DNA from: Patescibacteria group bacterium
Lineage (GTDB): Bacteria > Patescibacteriota > Patescibacteriia > UBA9934 > GWF2-40-263
Length of the DNA stretch: 9,295 bases
NCBI GenBank assembly: GCA_004298405.1
Contig: SCSL01000087.1
Span: 1 to 9,295 of the forward strand
Direction: 5' to 3'
Position numbers and translations under genes: made by a program. The notes under the pieces were generated by a model, which saw nothing but the letters and a program-made list of their open reading frames with translations, had not been told where the DNA came from and made no database searches. Below are positions 5,284 to 9,295 of this stretch, piece by piece; position 1 is the first letter of the stretch, and every line of letters begins with the position of its first letter.

Positions 5284-6771
5284 TCACGACACGTCGAGCG
5301 ATGCTCTCCCCGCTTTGCTCACGCGTAGAGTGGGATACTCGCCGGCGACTTTTTCGAGCTCGCCGGTGCGCACAAGGGAGGAAATACGAACACGCAAATC
5401 TGCCTCGGAAACGTCACGCAAAAGCCCGTGAACGGAAAGTTGGTCGTGTTTGTTTTGCAAGACGCGTTTATTGCGAGAACCTCTCAGCACCTCACAGATG
5501 TATCCCATCCCAAACCGTTCTCCCGTGCGCAGAACGGCGTTGAGAATCTTTTGTGTCATGGTGATGTCGCGAGGCTTGGTCTCGGTGGCTTTTACGCAAT
5601 TGTCACACGCCTCGCACGAGGGTTGATCGTACGTCTCGCCAAAATAGGCCAGCATAAATCGTCGACGACACGTCATCGCCTCACAGTACGCAAGGACTTG
5701 CCGCAGTTTATCCCGTGCCCGAGCGCGTTCTTGTTCATCCGCGATCTGATCGATGAAATAATCCTGCTTGCGACGATCCGCGATTGAATAGAACAGCACG
5801 CATTCACTCTTCAACCCGTCGCGTCCTGCACGACCTGTCTCTTGATAATATGCCTCCATCGTCTTTGGGAGATCCATGTGCACCACCAGGCGCACATCGG
5901 GCTTGTCGATCCCCATCCCAAACGCAATCGTCGCAACAATAATCTTCACTTCATCGCGAATAAATTGCTCTTGCGTGCGCGTACGTACCTCTCGCAAAAG
6001 ACCCGCGTGATACGGTAGTGCACGATATCCGGCGCGGGAAAGATTTTGTGCGAGCTCTTCGGTGTCCTTGCGCGAGAAGCAATAAATGATGACCGACTGA
6101 TCCTTGTACCCGACGAGCATTCCTCTCAAGGACACGAAGGCGTTGTATTTTGGCTGGACGCGATAGTGAAGATTGGGACGGTTAAAACTTGAAATAAACG
6201 TCTTGGCATCGCGCAATCCAAGCGAACGTACGATGTCCTCCTTCACCTGCGGCGTCGCTGTGGCGGTAAGCGCAATGATGGGCGCCTCGGGAAACAGATC
6301 ACGCACATCACGCAAGTTGCGGTACTCTGGTCTGAAGTCATGCCCCCATTGTGAGATGCAATGTGCCTCGTCAATTGCCACTAAACAAACGTCCAAAGAC
6401 TCAAAGAATGGCCGAAAACTCGGGCTTGCAAGCCGTTCAGGAGCCACATACAAAAGTTTCACCTTCCCCCTGAGCGCCTCTTTTTGCACGCCCATGGCGT
6501 CGCTTGCGCACAAGGAACTGTTGAGGTACGCCGCCGGCACCCCGTTCGCGTTGAGTGCATCCACTTGATCCTTCATGAGCGCGATGAGCGGAGACACGAC
6601 AAGCGTGATCCCGTCCAACAACAACGCCGGCAACTGATAACACAATGATTTCCCGCCCCCTGTAGGCATCAGTACAAGCGTGTCCTGGCGCGCCAAAACC
6701 GCGTTGATGATATCCTCCTGCAGTGGCCGGAATGCATCAAACCCGAAATGGGTTTTGAGATGATCCAGCAT
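5284..6771 (-). CDS. recQ: ATP-dependent DNA helicase RecQ (without HRDC domain)
   Basis: The protein has 495 residues. RecQ is a 3'-to-5' DNA helicase used in recombinational repair and restart of stalled forks. Helicase signatures in order: Walker A MPTGGGKS (35-42), DEAH (134-137), the aromatic-rich loop SQWGHDFRPEY (140-150), TATAT (169-173), and the second RecA-like domain with VATIAFGMGIDKPDVR (279-294) and QETGRAGRDG (310-319). The RecQ zinc site follows with C368, C386, C389 and C392 (CEACDNC), then a winged-helix RQC domain with RTGERFGMGYICEVLRGS (415-432). The protein ends soon after, at about the point where the C-terminal HRDC domain of E. coli RecQ (609 residues) would begin; such short forms exist in other bacteria. 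The start has no good Shine-Dalgarno site; a T7 run and hairpin abut the ATG. It is downstream of msrB with 92 bases between. Confidence 0.96.
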   Translation of the reverse strand: MLDHLKTHFGFDAFRPLQEDIINAVLARQDTLVLMPTGGGKSLCYQLPALLLDGITLVVSPLIALMKDQVDALNANGVPAAYLNSSLCASDAMGVQKEALRGKVKLLYVAPERLASPSFRPFFESLDVCLVAIDEAHCISQWGHDFRPEYRNLRDVRDLFPEAPIIALTATATPQVKEDIVRSLGLRDAKTFISSFNRPNLHYRVQPKYNAFVSLRGMLVGYKDQSVIIYCFSRKDTEELAQNLSRAGYRALPYHAGLLREVRTRTQEQFIRDEVKIIVATIAFGMGIDKPDVRLVVHMDLPKTMEAYYQETGRAGRDGLKSECVLFYSIADRRKQDYFIDQIADEQERARARDKLRQVLAYCEAMTCRRRFMLAYFGETYDQPSCEACDNCVKATETKPRDITMTQKILNAVLRTGERFGMGYICEVLRGSRNKRVLQNKHDQLSVHGLLRDVSEADLRVRISSLVRTGELEKVAGEYPTLRVSKAGRASLDVS

Positions 6772-6791
6772 AAAAAAACAGCCTATGGCTG
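6772..6791 (-). terminator. hairpin plus T7 directly against the recQ start codon
   Basis: On the minus strand CAGCC, loop ATA and GGCTG are followed by seven T and then immediately the recQ ATG. The shape is that of an intrinsic terminator, although the stem is only 5 bp. It could end the msrB transcript, but because it touches the start codon, every recQ mRNA starting further upstream must carry it. It may reduce recQ expression or overlap the ribosome entry region. Confidence 0.5.
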
Positions 6792-6818
6792 ATACACATT
6801 TCGATCACTTATATGGAA

Positions 6819-6847
6819 ACGCTACATCATTTTTTTGCGCCTGTCAA
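6819..6847 (-). promoter_or_regulatory. possible sigma-70-type promoter for recQ
   Basis: On the minus strand a perfect TTGACA (6847-6842) is followed after 17 bases by TAGCGT (6824-6819), which matches the -10 consensus at only 3 of 6 positions. A TATAGT hexamer lies slightly upstream at 6855-6850, but without a good -35. The location, between the msrB stop and recQ, fits. The -35 match and spacing are the only strong points. Confidence 0.4.
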
Positions 6848-6863
6848 ATACTATACAAACTGA

Positions 6864-7259
6864 TTAGGCGTCTGGAATAAACCTCATCGAGATTGAATTA
6901 ACACAGTGGCGCGTGTTCTTTTGTGTGAGGTTCTCGCCCACAAACACATGTCCTAAATGTCCCCCGCATGTTGCGCAAGCAATTTCTGTGTGCACACCGT
7001 CTGTGTCAAGGCTTCGTTTAACCGCCCCAGAAATTTCGTCATCAAAACTCGGCCACCCACAGTGGGCATCAAATTTATCGCTCGATCGATACAATGGCGC
7101 ACTGCATTGTCGGCATACATAGGTACCGACTCGGGTGTTATTCACGTACTCCCCCGTAAACGGCGCCTCGGTCCCTTTTTCGAGGATCACGCGTTGCTCT
7201 TCTGGGGTCAGCCCCCCGTTCGCGTGTGAGGAAATTGGGTCGGGATTGTGGGTATTCAT
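6864..7259 (-). CDS. msrB: peptide-methionine (R)-S-oxide reductase MsrB
   Basis: The protein has 131 residues and repairs the R form of methionine sulfoxide in oxidised proteins, using reducing power from thioredoxin. The structural zinc is held by two CxxC pairs, C49/C52 (CRQC) and C95/C98 (CATC). The catalytic cysteine is C119 in RHCVNSISMRF (117-127). C67 in AHCGWPSFDDEI (65-76) can act as the resolving cysteine. GGHLGHVF (99-106) is also typical. It is a stand-alone MsrB, with no MsrA fused or adjacent. The ATG at 7259 is preferred over an in-frame TTG at 7277, because the bases from 7277 to 7260 form the ribosome-site region (AGGA 9 bases before the ATG) and belong to a repeated leader motif. 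A perfect TATAAT lies upstream at 7309-7304. Confidence 0.96.
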   Translation of the reverse strand: MNTHNPDPISSHANGGLTPEEQRVILEKGTEAPFTGEYVNNTRVGTYVCRQCSAPLYRSSDKFDAHCGWPSFDDEISGAVKRSLDTDGVHTEIACATCGGHLGHVFVGENLTQKNTRHCVNSISMRFIPDA

Positions 7260-7296
7260 ACTCCCCCATCCTACCAAAAATCTCCGATGAATGTGA
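7260..7296 (-). promoter_or_regulatory. msrB leader: degenerate hairpin, T-run and TAGGATGGGG motif
   Basis: The minus strand reads AATCACATTCATCGGAGATT, then TTTGGTAGGATGGGG, up to the msrB start. It is nearly the same as the terminator and leader before the pseudogene at 8821-8856 (about 4 differences over 36 bases), but the stem has lost several pairs, so it probably no longer terminates. AGGA, 9 bases before the ATG, is the likely ribosome site. Confidence 0.55.
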
Positions 7297-7303
7297 TTAG
7301 CAG

Positions 7304-7309
7304 ATTATA
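7304..7309 (-). promoter_or_regulatory. TATAAT -10 box, likely msrB promoter
   Basis: A perfect TATAAT on the minus strand lies about 45 bases before the msrB ATG. At 17-base spacing the -35 position holds AAACAA, a poor match. The predicted transcript would carry the degenerate hairpin at 7276-7296 in its leader. Confidence 0.45.
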
Positions 7310-7348
7310 TTTCGAGACCTCTTTCCTTGTTTGTCTTAAAAGTGAAGA

Positions 7349-7384
7349 GTGAACTACGCGGAGGCTTGCCCCTGCGCAGTTCAC
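7349..7384. repeat. 36-base imperfect inverted repeat between msrB and the membrane gene
   Basis: Bases 7349-7365 and 7368-7384 form a 17-bp inverted repeat with a TT centre; 14 positions are Watson-Crick, one is G-T, and two are A-C mismatches. The outer arms are GTGAACT and AGTTCAC. It lies 40 bases after the stop of the minus-strand gene ending at 7424 and before the msrB promoter. On the minus strand it is followed by TCTTCACTTTT, so it may serve as a terminator, but it is GC-rich and symmetric enough to be a dispersed repeat. The rest of the 164-base gap (7260-7423) holds only the msrB promoter and leader. Confidence 0.65.
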
Positions 7385-7423
7385 GAAGCGCTTGTTCCCA
7401 CTATCTTGGAAAGGGTATGCTTC

Positions 7424-7798
7424 CTATGAGCTTGCACGCTTTCTTAACGCGCCTAGGACAATCCCGACAAGAATCACGTCGATGATCACAAACCATAAGA
7501 ACGTGTCGCCACTCATACCCCAGTACGTAAGTTTTGTCGCCCAGGAACAGAGTAGGACGGCGATATCAATCACGATGAGTGCAAGCAGGAGCCTCAGCCA
7601 CGATTCCTTACCATAATGCTCCAGCGCACGCCAGTTGAGGTACGCAAGAATCGCGACTCCCACGACAGCCACGGCCGAAAGCCAAAGCGGAAGCGTGAAT
7701 GAACCAATGACCACCGGCGCCTGGTAGGCAACGCGCAGGGCGTGCAATGCGGCAACGGACACAAAAATCGCCGTATTGACGATGAGAATGTTACGCAT
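7424..7798 (-). CDS. four-helix integral membrane protein, function unknown
   Basis: The protein has 124 residues and four predicted membrane helices near 4-22, 36-54, 67-86 and 99-117, with a basic end RKRASS, so the C-terminus is probably in the cytoplasm. Features that look conserved are LHALRVAYQAPVVIGSFTLPLWLS (18-41, across the first loop) and the Tyr/Trp-rich loop WATKLTYWGMSGD (86-98). No catalytic motif is visible. I recall similar small proteins in Patescibacteria but no assigned role. The ATG at 7798 lacks a clear Shine-Dalgarno sequence. It is separated from the upstream membrane gene by a strong terminator, so it needs its own promoter, which I could not identify. Confidence 0.8.
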   Translation of the reverse strand: MRNILIVNTAIFVSVAALHALRVAYQAPVVIGSFTLPLWLSAVAVVGVAILAYLNWRALEHYGKESWLRLLLALIVIDIAVLLCSWATKLTYWGMSGDTFLWFVIIDVILVGIVLGALRKRASS

Positions 7799-7839
7799 AG
7801 AAAAGATGTTAGGGACTTAAAGTGTGCTTCCATCTTACC

Positions 7840-7865
7840 AAAAATCCCCCACAAGGGGGATTTTT
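7840..7865. terminator. strong intrinsic terminator, usable on both strands
   Basis: A perfect 11-bp stem pairs AAAAATCCCCC (7840-7850) with GGGGGATTTTT (7855-7865) around the loop ACAA. On the minus strand it gives a GC stem ending in five T, 10 bases after the stop of the membrane gene at 7875. The A-run makes it symmetric, so it could also stop plus-strand transcription. After the T-run the minus strand continues GGTAAGATGG, a variant of the GGTAGGATGG motif seen elsewhere. Confidence 0.9.
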
Positions 7866-7874
7866 GCATTCCCG

Positions 7875-8306
7875 CTAACTTCTTATCATCTTGTAACTTA
7901 ACCAAACCGCAATAGCGCCAAGAATCGCTAGTTGAACTGTGGGGGTTAAACCTGTTCCCAAAAATGGAACGAGTGGCATGAATGATTGATACGTCCAACG
8001 ATTCGTCGCAAGGGCAAATCGCTCTAGTCCGACGCCAAACATGAAGGCGAGAACTACAGAAATCCAAAGAAATCGCCTGTCACGTGGCAAGAAAAACAGT
8101 GGACCAAATAGAAACATTGTGACGATTGCATCAACCAACGCCGCCCTCAGCAAAATAAATTGTGTGATCTCACCGCCCTGATACGAAACGTATAAAAAAT
8201 GGTGCGCTTCCTCCCAAAGCACATTCAAAATAAAGGCGACACAAAATAAGAGAAGGATCTGTATCAGGGGACGGTTCAACATACACTCGATTGTATAAAA
8301 TCCCAT
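7875..8306 (-). CDS. four-helix integral membrane protein, function unknown
   Basis: The protein has 143 residues from the ATG at 8306; an in-frame ATG at 8282 would give 135. Predicted membrane helices lie near 13-31, 55-74, 79-98 and 123-138. Conserved-looking polar residues sit in or near helices: NVLWEEAHHFLYVSY (28-42), the Asp in ALVDA (56-60), ERFALATNRWTY (95-106) and MPLVPFLGTGLTPTVQLAILG (110-130). The pattern 'N..WE..H..LY', 'E..AL...RW.Y...MP', 'GL.P..Q' belongs to a family of bacterial membrane proteins without known function, as far as I recall. The buried Glu and His residues hint at ion or metal handling, but that is speculation. It starts 10 bases after the end of the hydrolase pseudogene and ends 10 bases before the strong terminator at 7840-7865. 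Confidence 0.83.
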   Translation of the reverse strand: MGFYTIECMLNRPLIQILLLFCVAFILNVLWEEAHHFLYVSYQGGEITQFILLRAALVDAIVTMFLFGPLFFLPRDRRFLWISVVLAFMFGVGLERFALATNRWTYQSFMPLVPFLGTGLTPTVQLAILGAIAVWLSYKMIRS

Positions 8307-8316
8307 CGGTGGGAAA

Positions 8317-8816
8317 TCAGAATTTCTTAAACCAATCATGGGTGGCGGTGAAGAGGCGATCTTGCATCGTCGGTGTATCGTCAAAGTAATGTGTGGCACC
8401 TTTGAGAATTTCAAGGCTCTTTGGTTCATGTGCATTTCCCAAGTACTTCTTGCATCCAGCAACCAGCACACCTTTTTCTGCATCAACAATCTTGAGTGGC
8501 GCATGGAACGATGGGGTAAGCCTATCCCAGTTCAGAGTGTCGATTTCGTCGGCCATCTTTTTCCCGATGATCACGTTCACGCCCCATCGCATGCAGTATC
8601 CATCTAACTCCTTCACATAGTTTCAGTCGTACAATCCAAACCGATACGTTGCATATCCAGCCTTCTGAAAAAATGCACACGCCCGCTCGTAGATCCCTTC
8701 GTTGATCGTACAAGGCAGGCCATGTACGACAATGACAGCGATCTCTTTTTTGAACCCGCGAGCTTGCCGTAAGCCGTATGTTTCTTATCGAGCTGAATAT
8801 TGTATTGCTTCTCCAT
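8317..8816 (-). pseudogene. decayed alpha/beta hydrolase: frameshift, in-frame TGA and lost nucleophile region
   Basis: From the ATG at 8816 the frame reads MEKQYNIQLDKKHTAYGKLA and on to the A-run at 8751-8746, then becomes nonsense. One base out of frame the fold resumes: EIAVIVVHGLPCT, then ERACAFFQKAGYATYRFGLYD, then a TGA (8625-8623), then NYVKELDGYCMRWG to the TGA at 8319-8317. The C-terminal half keeps the histidine region EILKGATHYFDD. The strand-plus-HG start and the histidine end are those of an alpha/beta hydrolase, but the middle part with the GxSxG nucleophile is absent: the text jumps from the 'RF.LYD' strand to the C-terminal domain exactly at the TGA. The coding length is about 165 residues; my recollection of the family is about 240. 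Three independent lesions make it a pseudogene. The ribosome site (AGGA, 9 bases before the ATG) is intact. Confidence 0.85.
8745..8751 (-). other. A AAA AAG heptamer at the frameshift point of the pseudogene
   Basis: In the starting frame the codons TCA AAA AAG contain the heptamer A_AAA_AAG, the slippery site known from E. coli dnaX. A -1 shift here enters exactly the frame that continues the hydrolase. A 7-bp hairpin (TCGTACA with TGTACGA, 8729-8706) follows after 15 bases, farther than usual for a stimulator. Because the gene is also broken downstream, loss of one A from a seven-A run is the simpler explanation. Confidence 0.45.
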
Positions 8817-8856
8817 ATTGCCCCATCCTACCAAAAATCCCCGATGAGGGGGATTA
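8817..8856 (-). terminator. terminator of the antitoxin gene merged with the leader of the next gene
   Basis: On the minus strand the antitoxin stop codon runs into AATCCCC (8855-8849), loop CTCATC and GGGGATT (8842-8836), followed by a T5 run, GGTAGGATGGGG (8832-8821), CAAT and the pseudogene ATG at 8816. The 7-bp stem and T-run form a good intrinsic terminator. No room remains for a separate promoter unless TAGGAT itself is a -10 box, in which case the transcript would start at or near the ATG. Confidence 0.75.
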
Positions 8857-9150
8857 GGCCATGGCCAGAACTTGAACTTCTTTCTCGAGACGTTTCCCGA
8901 GCGTGTCGGATTGGACTTCCAGGTCGTAATAGCTCTGTAGGTTCATCCAAAACTCTGGTGATATGTTGAAGTAAAGACCGAGCCTCAATGCCGTGTCAGC
9001 TGTGACAGAACGCTTCCCCAAAACAATCTCATTTACCCGACGAGCAGGAACGTTGATGTCCTTTGCAAGACGATACTGGGAAATCTCAAGAGGTTCGAGA
9101 AACTCCTCGAGAAGAATCTCCCCTGGATGGATCATGGTCATCTTTCTCAT
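8854..9150 (-). CDS. higA: HigA-family antitoxin / XRE-type DNA-binding protein without visible toxin
   Basis: The protein has 98 residues with the layout of the HigA (VapI-type) antitoxin family: the entry motif MIHPGEILLEEFLEPLEIS (6-24), a Cro/C1-type helix-turn-helix at about 24-50 (SQYRLAKDINVPARRVNEIV and GKRSVT), then TADTALRLGLYFNISPEFWMNLQ (50-72), typical of the family. Such proteins neutralise a HigB mRNA-cutting toxin and repress their own operon. In higBA operons the toxin gene usually comes first; here the frame upstream (ending at 9189) does not look like HigB and downstream is a pseudogene, so this is an orphan copy or its toxin lies elsewhere. The AAGAAGAG before the ATG at 9150 is the likely ribosome site; a second in-frame ATG follows closely. 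Confidence 0.92.
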   Translation of the reverse strand: MRKMTMIHPGEILLEEFLEPLEISQYRLAKDINVPARRVNEIVLGKRSVTADTALRLGLYFNISPEFWMNLQSYYDLEVQSDTLGKRLEKEVQVLAMA

Positions 9151-9188
9151 ATTTCTCTTCTTGTTTATTTGGAACCAGTAGTGTCCGG

Positions 9189-9295
9189 TTAATAATCCAA
9201 CAAAGTTAGTTGTTTCTGCACCTCAGGTTCAAGGTCGTCGAGGTTGAAGTCAGAAAAAAGAGTATCTATGGGGGTTTTCTCAAACATCGTCACGC
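9189..9295 (-). CDS. C-terminal end of an unidentified ORF (cut by window edge)
   Basis: On the minus strand the frame is open from the window edge to a TAA at 9191-9189. It contains an ATG at 9287, from which 32 residues would read MFEKTPIDTLFSDFNLDDLE and end in QKQLTLLDY, but it may equally be the end of a longer gene. The end is acidic and leucine-rich and does not resemble a HigB toxin. The stop codon lies right at the sequence GTGTCCGGTTAA (9181-9192 on the plus strand), which looks like an insertion-sequence tip, so a transposase end is one possibility. It is 38 bases upstream of the HigA-like gene. Confidence 0.4.
   Translation of the reverse strand, partial: VTMFEKTPIDTLFSDFNLDDLEPEVQKQLTLLDY

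Noticed and set aside
7594..8067. 157-residue minus-strand frame bridging the two membrane genes
   Set aside because: It crosses the strong terminator at 7840-7865 and is in another frame of two genes with clear membrane helices.
8623..8625. TGA as a recoded sense codon (UGA-Gly as in some CPR lineages)
   Set aside because: TGA ends recQ, the C39-like peptidase gene and the 152-residue gene at sensible places, so it is a normal stop here.
8817..8834. TTG start giving MVGWGN before the hydrolase pseudogene, and the same at 7277 before msrB (MVGWGS)
   Set aside because: The shared 'VGWG' residues come from translating the repeated GGTAGGATGGGG leader, not from a conserved protein.
1..9295. 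CRISPR array, tRNA or rRNA genes, complete transposon
   Set aside because: I saw no regularly spaced direct repeats, no cloverleaf or rRNA-like segment, and no transposase with motif support.

Overview
The window is bacterial DNA carrying densely packed genes on both strands. It has ten complete genes recognisable as real, one clear pseudogene, two partial genes cut by the window edges, and no RNA gene, CRISPR array or complete mobile element that I can see. The small membrane proteins, the C39-like peptidase, the short intergenic gaps and a RecQ without an HRDC domain remind me of Patescibacteria (CPR) genomes. This is an impression from family memory, not proof. TGA is used as a normal stop by several intact genes, so the recoded-UGA lineages are unlikely.

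Left part (1-1263): the tail of an unknown plus-strand gene meets a minus-strand pair, an alpha/beta hydrolase followed 3 bases later by a single-domain VKOR-type thiol oxidoreductase. Divergent from them is a well-conserved cyclopropane-fatty-acyl-phospholipid synthase (cfa, 1264-2388).

Middle (2389-4459): after two hairpins comes a two-gene plus-strand unit of unknown function. The first gene encodes 477 residues and is GC-rich, with an excellent ribosome site placed directly after a terminator-like hairpin. The second, 10 bases on, encodes 152 residues, is AT-richer, and its 3' end overlaps the next, opposite-strand gene by 62 bases. This pair is the least explained part of the window.

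Right part (4398-9295), all on the minus strand, in transcription order from the right edge: a partial unknown ORF; an orphan HigA-type antitoxin; a terminator; a decayed alpha/beta hydrolase with an A-run frameshift, an in-frame TGA and an apparent deletion of its nucleophile region; a four-helix membrane protein; a strong terminator; a second four-helix membrane protein; a long inverted repeat; msrB (methionine-R-sulfoxide reductase); recQ; a C39-like cysteine peptidase; and a two-helix membrane protein coupled to it by an ATGA overlap. VKOR and MsrB both belong to thiol/oxidative-stress chemistry, but they are far apart and probably not one pathway unit.

The recurring structural theme is a hairpin plus T-run placed directly against the ribosome site or start codon of the next gene (at 2511-2556, 6771-6791 and 8816-8855, and degenerate at 7257-7296), three times with the shared string TTTTTGGTAGGAT. 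No complete new defence or mobile system can be demonstrated from this window alone.
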